Below, in pieces: positions 43,901 to 50,910 of a stretch of DNA of 64,000 nucleotides. Origin of the DNA: Deltaproteobacteria bacterium. GTDB lineage: Bacteria > Myxococcota_A > UBA796 > GCA-2862545. A model generated the notes under the pieces. The model was not told the origin of the DNA and made no database searches. It saw only the letters and a program-made list of their open reading frames with translations. How positions within the stretch are numbered: position 1 is the stretch's first letter; each line of letters opens with the position of its first letter. A program made the position numbers and the translations under genes. Location of the stretch: assembly GCA_006226595.1 (NCBI GenBank), contig SBGP01000099.1, positions 1 through 64,000 on the forward strand, written 5' to 3'.

Positions 43901-44758
43901 GGCGACTGCCGCAACGCCGACCGCTACGTGTGGCCGTCGACCGGTACCGCGACGCCGCCGAACACCGATGGCACGGCACCCGTCGTGTCCGATGGTCCGA
44001 TCACCACCGACTCGGTGCCGGACTACCTCGACCGCGACGACGATGGCGACGGCATCTCCACGCTGGCCGAGGACATCAACGGCAACGGCGATCCGCGTGA
44101 CGACGACTCCGATGGCGACGGCCTGGCGGACTACCTCGACGTCTCCAACGGCGGCCCCTGTGGCGACTCCGACGGCGACGGCCTGGCCAACTCCATCGAA
44201 GAGTACTTCGGCCTGTCCTCGGTGCCCTCCGAGGGCGGCGCGGACAGCGACGGCGACGGCGTGGGCGATGCGGACGAGCTCGGCGATGCGATCTTCGCCT
44301 TCCTCGCTGGCCAGGGTACGACCTACTGCGACGATCCGGACCTCGATGACGACTTCGACGGCAACCCGGATCTCGACGGTCTGCTTCTCGACAGCGACGG
44401 CGACGGCACGCCCGACGCGCTCGATACCGACGACGACAACGACGGCATCGATACCGCGCTCGAGGGAGCCTTCGACGTCGACGACGACAGCATCCCGAAC
44501 TACCTCGACACCGACTCGGACGGCGACGGCACCTCCGATGCGGACGAGGGCCTGAACGACGCCGACAACGACGGCATCCCGGACTTCCTCGACAACGTGG
44601 TCGACACGCTTGCCGATGCGTCCGCGGACTCGGGCACGGGCAGCACCGATGACACCACCGGTGGCGGCTGTGGCTGTGCCAGCGCCTCGGGCTCCGGCTC
44701 GACGCTGTGGCTGGGCCTGCTCGGCATGCTTGCGCTGCGGCGTCGCCGCTCGGCTTAG
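37952..44758 (+). CDS. Giant Asp-rich repeat surface protein (TSP3-like array) with MYXO-CTERM-like tail
   Basis: A 2268-residue exported protein. ATG 37952 has AGGAAGG 5-11 nt upstream and gives MRRNLIIGLGASAVVTAAFAA, a signal peptide. Residues ~25-370 are an Asn/Ser/Gly-rich beta region. Residues ~370-790 carry MopE-like units (TNPxFTRYYxDSDLDGxG, EVCDGDG, DNDC). From ~795 to 2215 dozens of TSP3-like units follow (DSDDDGLLDGNED, DTDGDGVQDGTE, TDPxDxDTD), about 1,400 residues of potential calcium sites. The end is GGGCGCASASG, a hydrophobic stretch and RRRRSA. The upstream gene at 32597 is a paralogue in architecture. Probably a very long calcium-dependent surface fibre. Function unknown. 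Confidence 0.9.
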   Translation: MRRNLIIGLGASAVVTAAFAAVTVRQPADTSFDAGSPTGTNFATSGGNEVTMNQADGVVGSWWRSSTSTNGIGGSGGSIYLDLLEHDSGTTPFTGNAGCVDRDYAANEVVASATTGFEYRVGTSTVGSGTNERVSNIPSATAVDLTGAVRNPASFAFLTPGAEGGADSAYTVSIEWDDGSGGTVTSNYTVNIADIAAGTRNPSNASPVTVNSDEFSTGTSGCDPLDEVVITNENTSLEVNSITFTFTDTELGGPVALSLAHPNKASYDAVYSYTGSYNSPEDVVGESGTNIIWDSVTWSGNLNGGDLSIDFECGTTGSWTSIGSVDLGTDGEASSWDFSNCSGPYIRYTVNMESYLDTPPDLASLTFRYDVDADGDGYGVDGITDDNRENANLADCNDGDAAINDGVASEDCDGDGTTGAQVDDNCDGSTTSGLTFDDYYTDTDGDGYGTGSATSLCKDPGDGRVTQNGDCDDSVTGGSTYPGAPETCDGDGTQGQQVDNDCNTGTNPNFTRYYTDSDLDGEGAESDGGTLYCSNPGSGWSTNNNDCDDAVNAVNSGANEVCDGDGAQANQIDNDCDAGTNPIFTRYYVDSDLDGQGDENDAGTLWCSNPGSGYSTNKNDCDDSSNVIYLGAPELCEGDGSPSDQVIDHNCSGGAQDVTNLDYYADADADDYRSNTDTATYQFCSDPGSTYVRTNASLGTDCDDTDSAVNPGRAEVYYNNKNDDCDSATNDKDRDGDGYLCDTTVHANCTGTPNDGVSDCNDNDVDISPADAEICGDDIDNDCDGVGDSGSDDEDGDGLSTQAERNTYNTDECDADSDDDGLSDGAEVTTWTTNPNACSSDSDNLPDGLEVGNNTTVTGTFGGTDTGAGCYIADTQTSTTTDPNAADTDGDGLSDSQEDANRNGAQGANEPNPNDADSDDDGRWDGEEDDGDLTLENGETDPLDCDTDGDGLPDGLEVGVGSARTGTNTGTGCFIADTHTTSTTDPRDDDSDDDGILDGNEDANTNGRHNTATETNPNNPDTDGDLIQDGTEIGLTAAQGNDTSNAFVPDQDSAVGANTDPLVADTDLDGIDDGYEDLNRDGEVDNGEPDPNDQDSDDDGLLDGNEDADGDGVLDAGETSPVNVDSDSDGVQDGTESGLTASQSANVGAATGTDLAVFRVDTDPTTTTDPTDDDTDADGVIDGNEDLDIDGSVDSNETDPNDQDSDDDGLLDGSEDTDGDGVVDANETDPRTVDTDNDGIQDGTEQSLASSQSTRGDTDLGVFQPDEGTGTSTDPLDADTDDDGLPDGGPNGEDKDGNGNANSGTETRADRADTDGDGVQDGTELGITTGTSDTGTSFQPDVDPGSTTDPLNRDTDADGVNDGAEDRNANGSVDTGSPDEMDPNDQDSDDDGLIDGNEDTDGNGVFDDGSDPSDPVSFDTDGDGLGDGLESGLSTGQSSDTGSAFVADTDTNTTTNPNDADSDDDGLSDGAEDADGDGAVDATETDPNDSDTDGDLLNDGLELGLTSGTADTLGFVADADPTTTTDPLDDDSDDDQILDGTEDLDRDGRQDATEWDPNDSDSDDDLVPDGNEDKNHNGIYDDGGQTSFANPPASFETNPIDADSDNDTLTDGEENWNFDASWDANEPHPRDTDSDNDSVSDAREVPDASSTPYLDTDADGTIDARDTDDDGDSRDTITENWPDLPLLDGFCQDLTSGTLQGVINTDMDNDTIPDYLDEDDDNDDVPTKYEIIAGANSLCRDSDEDSVSDGDEWCTHPCVHPLTEAQYLTPRNTDADFYIDALDTDDDNDGIDTLTEGDEDLDGVAMGANGPLGENCSIAELVYCDFQPDGLPNYIDTNSDGDCYLDGESGIDNLVNPPHTISENPFNDQDNDGVPDIYDCNDDDGCTGDADGDGLLNCEERDFYLSSPYRADTDGDGVPDAVEAIIPAGETEPVNTDGTTCAYTDLLTGDVTQRPCYDIRDPDDDGDGVPTSVELCMVAPPVGGDCRNADRYVWPSTGTATPPNTDGTAPVVSDGPITTDSVPDYLDRDDDGDGISTLAEDINGNGDPRDDDSDGDGLADYLDVSNGGPCGDSDGDGLANSIEEYFGLSSVPSEGGADSDGDGVGDADELGDAIFAFLAGQGTTYCDDPDLDDDFDGNPDLDGLLLDSDGDGTPDALDTDDDNDGIDTALEGAFDVDDDSIPNYLDTDSDGDGTSDADEGLNDADNDGIPDFLDNVVDTLADASADSGTGSTDDTTGGGCGCASASGSGSTLWLGLLGMLALRRRRSA
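39057..44600 (+). repeat. MopE-like and long TSP3-like coding repeat array (second giant protein)
   Basis: 39.06-40.3 kb: four or five ~60-codon Cys-bearing units. 40.3-44.6 kb: dozens of 13-codon Asp motifs grouped in higher-order units of about 55-60 codons, each containing an ESGLT or ELGLT phrase and a TDPxDxDxD phrase. DNA identity between neighbouring units is high in 41.2-42.4 kb, so unit number may vary between strains. Confidence 0.85.
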
Positions 44759-44779
44759 TCTCGGGCTCGCATGAGCACA

Positions 44780-44813
44780 GGGCTCCTGCTTCGGCAGGGG
44801 CCCTTTGTGTTTT
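44780..44813 (+). terminator. Rho-independent terminator after the giant repeat gene
   Basis: GGGCTCCTGC-TTCG-GCAGGGGCCC, a 10-bp stem with one G-T pair and a stable TTCG tetraloop, followed by TTTGTGTTTT. It separates the 37952 gene from the SOS promoter of imuA about 50 nt downstream. Confidence 0.92.
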
Positions 44814-44862
44814 CGGGATCCGCGAGCAGGCGGACAGAAGTTGACCGGCTCTTCTGCGATCG

Positions 44863-44893
44863 TTGCTGGGTCCCGAATACTGAACTAATGTTC
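44863..44893 (+). promoter_or_regulatory. SOS promoter of imuAB: -35 TTGCTG, 17-bp spacer, -10 TAATGT inside a LexA-like box
   Basis: GAAC-TAAT-GTTC at 44882-44893 is a perfect LexA-type palindrome, and its flank gives CTGAAC-N4-GTTC, as I recall for Myxococcus LexA boxes. The -10 TAATGT (44886-44891) lies within the box and TTGCTG (44863-44868) is 17 bp upstream. The flanking 9-mer ATACTGAAC is shared with the dnaE2 promoter. LexA bound here would block RNA polymerase. Confidence 0.82.
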
Positions 44894-44919
44894 ATGTGGG
44901 GACAGCACAGAGGGGAACC

Positions 44920-45528
44920 ATGGCACGGCAGGGGGTCGTGTCCCTGGACGCGCTGCGTGCGCGCATCCGGGAACTCGAAGGCAATCAGGTCCGCACGACT
45001 CGGTCTCAGACCGGGGTGCCCGAGATCGACGAGCTCGTCGACGGGCTGCCCGCGCCTGGCATCGTCGAGATCTGCGGAGAGGTGGGCAGTGGTCGCACGC
45101 GTCTCGCGCTGAACCTCGCTCGCATGGCGATGGCACGTGGGGAGCCGGTGGCGTGGGTCGACTTCGAGCGTCAGCTGTACGCGCCGGGTGTTGCCGCCAT
45201 GGGCGTGCCACTGCATCGCCTGCTGGTGCTGCGTCCTCCTGCAGACCGCGCTCTGTGGGGTGCCGAGCAACTGATTCGCTCGGGGTGCTTCCCGTGGGTG
45301 ATCGCGGCCGATCCTCCGCCCTTGCGTCGCGCGGGTCAGCGCTGGCAGCGCGCCGCCGAGGCCGGTCGTTGCACGGTGATCGTGCTCAGGCAGCGTCCGC
45401 ACCGGGATCTGCCGTGCTCGGTGCGCTTCGCGGTCGCCGAGCAGCGCCTGCTCGTCGTGCGGGACAGCGGCCATCGGACCGGGCAGGGGGGACCGCTGCC
45501 GACGTGGACGTACAGTCCGTGGGCGTGA
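44920..45528 (+). CDS. imuA: ImuA, RecA-like accessory protein of SOS mutagenesis
   Basis: A 202-residue protein. I choose ATG 44920, with GAGGGG ~6 nt upstream, over GTG 44896, which would lie too close to the LexA box. The RecA/SulA-like core is visible: GVPEIDELVDGLPAPGIVEI, a P-loop-like GEVGSGRT with Arg for the usual Lys, AWVDFERQLYAPGVAAMG, and the degenerate L-loop region VIVLRQRPH. ImuA proteins assist the ImuB/DnaE2 translesion complex and need not hydrolyse ATP. imuB begins within its stop codon (GTGA). The upstream LexA box makes it SOS-inducible. Confidence 0.9.
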   Translation: MARQGVVSLDALRARIRELEGNQVRTTRSQTGVPEIDELVDGLPAPGIVEICGEVGSGRTRLALNLARMAMARGEPVAWVDFERQLYAPGVAAMGVPLHRLLVLRPPADRALWGAEQLIRSGCFPWVIAADPPPLRRAGQRWQRAAEAGRCTVIVLRQRPHRDLPCSVRFAVAEQRLLVVRDSGHRTGQGGPLPTWTYSPWA

Positions 45529-47048
45529 CCGGCGAGCGCTTCTGCGCGGTGTACCTGCCCGCATTTCGGGTCGAGCGTCTCGGCTTCGCACCCGAAGAGT
45601 GGGTTGCGGTCATCGCCGAAGAGAAGAACGCAACCCGGGTCGTGGCGGCTTCGCCGGCGGCCATGGACGAGGGCGTCGAGGTCGGCATGACGATCACCGC
45701 GGCGCGTGCCCTGTTGCCCGAGCTGCTCTCCGAGCCGCTCGACGAGGCGGGCGAAGGGGCGGACCGCGCCATGCTCGTCGAGCAGTTTCGGCGCTTCTCC
45801 CATCGCGTGGGTGCGTGGAATGCCCAGACCGTCGTGTTCGAGATGGGTGGATCGGCGCATCTGTTCGGCGGTGAAGAGGGGCTGATCGACGCCATCGCCG
45901 AGGTGGTCGCCATGCTCGGGCACCTCGCGCGCGTCGCGGTCGCCGACGATCCGGTGGCGGCGGTGGCCCTGTCCCGATGCGCGCCGAACCCGATGCTGAT
46001 CGTGCCGCCGGGACGAGGAGCCTCGGCACTCTCCGAGCTGCCCATCCAGGCTCTCGCGCCGTCACCCGCACTGCTCGAGTCGCTGGTGACCATCGGCATC
46101 GAGCGCATCGGCGACTACGCCCGTCTCGATGCGGCCTCGGTCTCGGGGCGCTACGGCCTCGAAGGCAGCACCCTGCTTCGCATCGCTCGCGGCGATGGGG
46201 TCTCGCTGGGAGGATGGGAGCAGCTCGACGAGACCGAGATCACCGAGGCCGTTGCGCTCGGCGGGCCCACAGCGACCCTCGAGCCGATCCTGTTCCTGCT
46301 CCCGGGTTTGCTCTCTCGCATGGCCGAGCGGGCTGCACAGCGCGACGAGGTCGTCGTTCGCCTGGCTCTGCGCTTTGTGCTCGAGTGCGGTCCCGTGCGG
46401 CTGTTGCGCGTGCGCGTCGGCCGTCCCACCCGCGATGTGGACGTGCTCATGCGCCTGCTCAAGGCGAGGCTCGAGAACGTACGCGTCGACGCGCCTGTCA
46501 TCGAGCTCGGTGTGATCTTCGAGGAGACCTCTGGAGACCCGGGCTGGCAGCCCGGGCTGCTCGACCGCGCCACCGAGGCCGAGGCCCTGCCCGAGCTGCT
46601 CGCACGCCTCGAGGACGCGCTCGGCGAAGAGTCGGTCGTGGGGCTCGTGCCCTGTGATGCCTGGCGGCCCGAGTCCGCCTCGCTCGTGCAGCGGCCGTTC
46701 GCACGACCTGATCCCAAGCAGGGCATGGCCCGCGGCAAGATCGATCCGGTCGAGGTGCAGGACCGGGTCGAGACCGGGTTGGCGATTCCGCGACCGACAC
46801 TCCTGCTTCCGCGTCCTCGGCCGATCGATGTCCGTACCCAGGCAGATCTGCGCACGCCGCGTCAGGCGCGCCTGGAGGGCGGCTGGCAGCTCCTGGTGAG
46901 GGTGGAGGGACCCGAGCGTCTCGAGGGCGACTGGTGGACCGACGAGGCCTATGCGCGCGAATACTGGGTCGTCGAGACGCGCAGTGGTGCGACCGCCTGG
47001 CTGTTTCGCGAGGACGCGCGCTGGTACCACCACGGGTCCTTCGACTAG
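45525..47048 (+). CDS. imuB: ImuB, catalytically inactive Y-family polymerase-like mutasome hub
   Basis: A 507-residue protein from GTG 45525 (GTGA overlap with imuA). The Y-polymerase fold is recognisable but the metal ligands are gone: the first motif reads CAVYLPAFRVE instead of xVDMDxFxAxxE, and VFEMGGSAHLFGG stands where YSxDE is expected. SELPIQALAPSPALLESLVTIGIERIGDY is the helix-hairpin-helix thumb. After the little finger, where ImuB normally has a QLDLF-type clamp motif, residues 342-346 (46548-46562) are QPGLL, a weak version. The C-terminal domain (residues ~385-507) is the usual ImuB tail ending in WYHHGSFD. It should tie DnaE2 to ImuA and the clamp. Confidence 0.92.
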   Translation: MTGERFCAVYLPAFRVERLGFAPEEWVAVIAEEKNATRVVAASPAAMDEGVEVGMTITAARALLPELLSEPLDEAGEGADRAMLVEQFRRFSHRVGAWNAQTVVFEMGGSAHLFGGEEGLIDAIAEVVAMLGHLARVAVADDPVAAVALSRCAPNPMLIVPPGRGASALSELPIQALAPSPALLESLVTIGIERIGDYARLDAASVSGRYGLEGSTLLRIARGDGVSLGGWEQLDETEITEAVALGGPTATLEPILFLLPGLLSRMAERAAQRDEVVVRLALRFVLECGPVRLLRVRVGRPTRDVDVLMRLLKARLENVRVDAPVIELGVIFEETSGDPGWQPGLLDRATEAEALPELLARLEDALGEESVVGLVPCDAWRPESASLVQRPFARPDPKQGMARGKIDPVEVQDRVETGLAIPRPTLLLPRPRPIDVRTQADLRTPRQARLEGGWQLLVRVEGPERLEGDWWTDEAYAREYWVVETRSGATAWLFREDARWYHHGSFD

Positions 47049-47130
47049 GGGTGGGCGAGCTCAGCGCAGGCCATCGCATGCGGGGCAGCGCGAGCAACAA
47101 ACCCACGTCGTCCCTCCACGAGAACTGCAC

Positions 47131-47970
47131 ATGCGGCCACTAAGACCAGGCATGGCTCGCATTCTCGCCCTCCCTGCCTCCGTCTTTGGCATCTGGCTGC
47201 TCACCTGGCAGCTGTGGCTGGGAGGCCTCTGGTGGCTCGGATTGGCCGCGCTCCTCTGGCGACGGTGGTGGCCCGGCGCGAGGCTCGGTCTGGCGTGGAC
47301 GGGCAGCGGCCTGGTCCTCGTTCCCTGGTGTGTGCTCGGCTACATCGATCGCGTCGAGGTCCTGACCGCGCGCTACCTCGCCGGAGGACCCGAGGCCCTG
47401 GGGATGCTCGATCTCGTCGCGGTGTGGGGCCTGAACCTGGTGATGGCGGCGGTGGGGCTCGTCGTCGGCCTCCCGGAGGTCGCCATCGAGACCAGCCTGC
47501 TTGCCGTCCCTCGGGGACCCGCTCTCGAGTGGCACAGCGATCGCTTTCCACGCTGTGCCCCCAAGGTGGCGGCTGTCGTGGCGGATCATCAGCGCGCCGC
47601 TCGGGGGGGAGCCCACAGCTTCCGCGAACAACGCGTGGCCTGGCGCTATGGCGAGGCGGGGAGCAGCGTGCGCGCCGCCCTGGCGCTGAACCCGGTGACT
47701 GTGCGCAGCGAGCGCGATGGCGACGTGCTCCACGTGCGCGCGACCGTGCCCGTCGACTACCCGGCCCACGCCCCCCTGGTCCTCGGCCGCTTCGCCGGGC
47801 GCACGCTGGTCGTCGAGGAAGGCCTGTTCCACGCCCTCGAAGCGCGTGGCTGGCTGATGCCCTACACCCTCACGTACACGGCGGAGGTCCCGATCGACTC
47901 GGGGCCTCCGCCGATGTGCGAAGCGTGGGGCATTCGCGTCGCCCGGGTCGCGGGCGTCGCGCCGTTCTAG
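47131..47970 (+). CDS. Membrane protein of unknown family
   Basis: A 279-residue protein from ATG 47131; ATG 47152 (MARILALPASV) is an equal alternative, neither having a strong Shine-Dalgarno. The first ~130 residues form three or four Trp/Leu-rich helices (VFGIWLLTWQLWLGGLWWLGLAALLW). The C-terminal ~150 residues are soluble and contain EWHSDRFPRCAP and a beta-rich segment, with MPYTLTYTAEVPID near the end. No recognised motif. Its TAG stop shares CTAG with the convergent cysS stop. Not obviously part of the imuAB transcript, though it follows within 85 nt. Confidence 0.7.
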   Translation: MRPLRPGMARILALPASVFGIWLLTWQLWLGGLWWLGLAALLWRRWWPGARLGLAWTGSGLVLVPWCVLGYIDRVEVLTARYLAGGPEALGMLDLVAVWGLNLVMAAVGLVVGLPEVAIETSLLAVPRGPALEWHSDRFPRCAPKVAAVVADHQRAARGGAHSFREQRVAWRYGEAGSSVRAALALNPVTVRSERDGDVLHVRATVPVDYPAHAPLVLGRFAGRTLVVEEGLFHALEARGWLMPYTLTYTAEVPIDSGPPPMCEAWGIRVARVAGVAPF

Positions 47971-49463
47971 GCCTCGGCCGAGACCAGGCGGATCTTCCAG
48001 TCCACGCCGTCCGCGCGGTCCATGACCACGATGGACTTGGCCTCGAGCTCGTCGCGGATGGCGTCGGCGCGGGCCCAGTCCTTGTCGGCGCGAGCCTGAG
48101 TGCGATCGACGAGCAGCTGCTCGATCTCGCTGCGCTCGACACCGAGCGCCTGCAGGCGCTTGGCCTTCACCTCGTCGAGGAAGGCCTGGGTGCTCATGCC
48201 GAGCAGGCCCATGCTCGAGGTGAGCTGCTGGAAGCCCTTCAGGGCCGGTGCGACGACCGGGGCACCGCGCTTCTTCGCCTTCTTGTGGTTGGCGAAGCGG
48301 TTGATGGCACGGGCGAGCTCGAAGGTCACGCCGAGAGCCTGCGCAGTGTTGAAGTCGTCGTCCATCGCCGCGAGGAAACGCTCCTCGAAGGACTGGCCGA
48401 GCTCGAGAACCCGGCGGGCGTCGTCTCCGAGCGCGGCGGCGACCTCTTCGGCCGACTCCTCGCCACCCATGGCCTCGGCGACCTCACGGGCCTCGTACAG
48501 GCGCGCGAGCATCGCCAGCGACTCGTCCATCTGCGCGCCGGTGGCCGGGTCCCACGGCAGGGGCGAGCGGTAGTGCGACTGCAGGTAGTACAGGCGCAGC
48601 GCCTCGGCGGGGTACTGCGCGAGCAGGTCGCGGATGCCGAAGGCGTTGCCCTTGCTCTTGCCCATCTTCTGGCCGCTGGGCATCGTGAGCAGGCCGTTGT
48701 GCATCCAGTAGCGGGCCATCGGCTCGGTGCCATGGGCGCACTCGGACTGCGCGATCTCGTTCTCGTGATGCGGGAACACGAGGTCGAGGCCGCCGCCGTG
48801 GATGTCGAACACCTCGCCGAGGTGCTTCGAGGACATCGCGGAGCACTCGATGTGCCAGCCGGGACGGCCGGGGCCCCACGGGGAGTCCCAGGAGGGCTCG
48901 CCGGGCTTGGCGCCCTTCCACAGGGCGAAGTCCGCGGCGTTGCGCTTGCTGCCGACGTCGGCCGAGCGCAGCTCGTCGACCTTCTGGCCGGAGAGCTTGC
49001 CGTAGTCCGCCTTGGACTCGACCGAGAACCACACGGTGCCCTCGTTCTCGTAGGCGTGGCCGCGCTCGACGAGCTTGGAGACCATGTCGATGATGGCGTC
49101 GATGTGCGTGCTCACCTTGGGCTCGACGGTCGGCTCGACGAGGCCGAGGGCCGCCGCGTCCTCGCGGTAGCGGTCGATGAAGCGCGCGGAGAGGGCGAGC
49201 GGGTCCTCGCCGGTCTCGGCGGCGGCGGCGATGATCTTGTCGTCGACGTCGGTGAAGTTGCGCACGAAGCGCACGTCCCAGCCGCGAGCGCGGAGGTGGC
49301 GGACCACCATGTCGAAGACCATCATCGCGCGACCATGGCCGATGTGGGCGTCGCTGTAGACCGTGTTGCCGCAGAGGTACAGGCCGACCTTGCCCTCGTG
49401 GAGGGGCGCAAAGGTCTCGACCTTGCGGGTCAGCGTGTTGTACAGGCGGAAGTCGTGCGGCAT
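47967..49463 (-). CDS. cysS: Cysteinyl-tRNA synthetase
   Basis: A 498-residue class I aminoacyl-tRNA synthetase charging tRNA-Cys with cysteine in the cytoplasm. Zinc/active-site residues are visible: GLYLCGNTVYS with C31, HIGH at 40-43, GWHIECSAM and FPHHENE for the remaining zinc ligands, and KMGKSKGN as the KMSKS loop. The anticodon-binding helical domain follows, with the C-terminal AQARADKDWARADAIRDELEA typical of the family. Length is slightly above the usual ~460. ATG 49463. The convergent neighbour shares its stop tetranucleotide. Confidence 0.98.
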   Translation of the reverse strand: MPHDFRLYNTLTRKVETFAPLHEGKVGLYLCGNTVYSDAHIGHGRAMMVFDMVVRHLRARGWDVRFVRNFTDVDDKIIAAAAETGEDPLALSARFIDRYREDAAALGLVEPTVEPKVSTHIDAIIDMVSKLVERGHAYENEGTVWFSVESKADYGKLSGQKVDELRSADVGSKRNAADFALWKGAKPGEPSWDSPWGPGRPGWHIECSAMSSKHLGEVFDIHGGGLDLVFPHHENEIAQSECAHGTEPMARYWMHNGLLTMPSGQKMGKSKGNAFGIRDLLAQYPAEALRLYYLQSHYRSPLPWDPATGAQMDESLAMLARLYEAREVAEAMGGEESAEEVAAALGDDARRVLELGQSFEERFLAAMDDDFNTAQALGVTFELARAINRFANHKKAKKRGAPVVAPALKGFQQLTSSMGLLGMSTQAFLDEVKAKRLQALGVERSEIEQLLVDRTQARADKDWARADAIRDELEAKSIVVMDRADGVDWKIRLVSAEA

Positions 49464-49575
49464 GTCGGAACGGTCCTTGTGTGGCGCTGAGCCACGGTGT
49501 TGGGCGTCGCAGCTCCCGGGCGTGTCGGCCCCGCCCGCGAGGCGTCTCGCAGGAAGGGCAGACCGGGAACCGGGA

Positions 49576-50061
49576 CTACGAGTTGAAGATGTCCTCGAGC
49601 ATCTTCTTCACGGTCTCGTCGTCGCTATCCATGGCGACGGCGAGCTCCTGCATGACGAGGTCGAAGGCCTTGTCGTACATCTTGCGCTCACCGAACGAGA
49701 GGGTCTTCTCGGACTTGAGCAGGGCGAGGTCGCGAAGCACCGCGGCCACCTCGAGCGGGTCGCCGGTGCGGATCTTCTGGGTGTACTCGCGGTAGCGGCG
49801 GTTCCAGGTCTGCTTGTCAGCGGGCTTGGAGCGGTCGCGCAGCACGTCGAGCACGCGCTCGACCGCATCCGCGGGGATGATGTGGCGCATGCCCTCGGCC
49901 AGCGCGCGCTCGACGTTCTGGAAGATGGTGGAGCCGTCGTTGAGGATCTTGATCTCGTAGAACGAGGCCTCTTCGCCGTCGAAATCCATCGAGGTGACGG
50001 AGCGAATCACACCGACACCATGCGCGGGGAAGACCGCCTTCTGACCAACCTCGAAATCCAT
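49576..50061 (-). CDS. carD: CarD/CdnL-family RNA polymerase-binding transcription factor
   Basis: A 161-residue protein. Residues 1-65 are the RNA polymerase beta-interacting (Tudor-like) domain: FEVGQKAVFPAHGVGVI and EASFYEIKILNDGSTIFQNVE. The helical C-terminal half contains the DNA-contact region with KQTWNRRYREYTQKIRTGDPLEVA and LSFGERKMYDKAFDLV. Length and sequence match the CdnL type (~164 residues in Myxococcus), which stabilises open complexes at rRNA and other sigma-70 promoters and is essential there. AGGAG lies 6 nt before ATG 50061. The 120-nt leader is GC-rich with two short hairpins near 50130-50160 that may regulate or terminate transcription. Confidence 0.96.
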   Translation of the reverse strand: MDFEVGQKAVFPAHGVGVIRSVTSMDFDGEEASFYEIKILNDGSTIFQNVERALAEGMRHIIPADAVERVLDVLRDRSKPADKQTWNRRYREYTQKIRTGDPLEVAAVLRDLALLKSEKTLSFGERKMYDKAFDLVMQELAVAMDSDDETVKKMLEDIFNS

Positions 50062-50180
50062 GAATGCTCCTGGGGCGCACGCGAGAAACGCCGCGGAGCC
50101 CCGGGTGGAAGGCGCGCGCGGCGTCGGTATGGGGAGAAAACCCCGTTGTCAGGCGCGTCTAACGCGTTTTCAGGGCTACT

Positions 50181-50906
50181 TCAAGGGGCGACGAGGAGGT
50201 AGCCGCGGTAGTGCACCGCGCCCTCGACGGTGGAGTCGGGCTCGAAGAAGCCGTTGGCCCACTCGCCGACCCAGTAACGGCCGGGCTCGAGGGTCAGTGT
50301 GTGCAGCTTGTACTGGCCGCCGAGCTCGCGGGAAGCGGTGGCGAGCTTGTCGCCGTAGGTGCGCTCCCACTTGCCCCGGTCGAGACGCTGCTTGCGGTAC
50401 ACGCAGCCATCTTCGCCGACGCGCCACAGGCGCCAGCCCTCGTGCCCCTTGTCGAAGAGCACGAGCTCGTCGCTCGCGAGCTTGTTCTCGGGGGTGCCCT
50501 CGGCCAGGCAGAACGAGGCGACGGCATCGGAGCCGTTTCCGACGTCCTTGACGATGTGGCCGGCCTCGGGCGCCTTGTAGGTGCCGCCCTCGCGCAGGGT
50601 GAGCAGCTCGTCACCCGCCGGGATGCCGACGAGCTCGAACTGCCCGAGGGGATAGGCCTTGGCGTCCGTGACGCTCACCGCATTCTCGGCGGACACGAAG
50701 CCCTCGTGCCCCGCGGACAGGGTCACGTCGCCCTTGGCGCTGTTGCAGCCGATGTCGAAGTGGCCGGAGGCGTCTGTCTGCGCCTGGCAGAGGTTGCCGA
50801 CGACTGTGACCGTTGCGCCCTCGACGGGTGCGCCGGTGTGATCGACGACCGTGCCCTCGAAGCTGGTTCCGCCACAGCCCACGAGCAGGAGCACCCACAG
50901 CCGCAT
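50181..50906 (-). CDS. Lipoprotein with carboxypeptidase-regulatory-like (beta-sandwich) domain
   Basis: A 241-residue lipoprotein (ATG 50906, GAGGAG upstream; lipobox VLLLVGCGG). Residues ~16-95 follow the CarboxypepD_reg pattern: FEGTVVDHTGAPVEGATVTVVG, FDIGCNSAKGDVTLSAGHEGFV, and a buried aliphatic end. The C-terminal half has Trp/Arg-rich strands (GWRLWRVGEDGCVYRK) and no catalytic motif. It follows the 79-residue gene by 4 nt and is probably cotranscribed. Likely a periplasmic or surface binding protein. Confidence 0.8.
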   Translation of the reverse strand: MRLWVLLLVGCGGTSFEGTVVDHTGAPVEGATVTVVGNLCQAQTDASGHFDIGCNSAKGDVTLSAGHEGFVSAENAVSVTDAKAYPLGQFELVGIPAGDELLTLREGGTYKAPEAGHIVKDVGNGSDAVASFCLAEGTPENKLASDELVLFDKGHEGWRLWRVGEDGCVYRKQRLDRGKWERTYGDKLATASRELGGQYKLHTLTLEPGRYWVGEWANGFFEPDSTVEGAVHYRGYLLVAP

Positions 50907-50910
50907 CGCT

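Noticed and set aside
34718-44600. Regular short repeats that might be mistaken for a CRISPR array
   Set aside because: The repeats are in frame, encode Asp-rich protein motifs and have no unique spacers or cas genes nearby.
50130-50165. Short hairpins upstream of carD read as a terminator
   Set aside because: Stems are only 4-5 bp and the T-run direction does not fit the upstream minus-strand gene well; kept only as a remark under carD.
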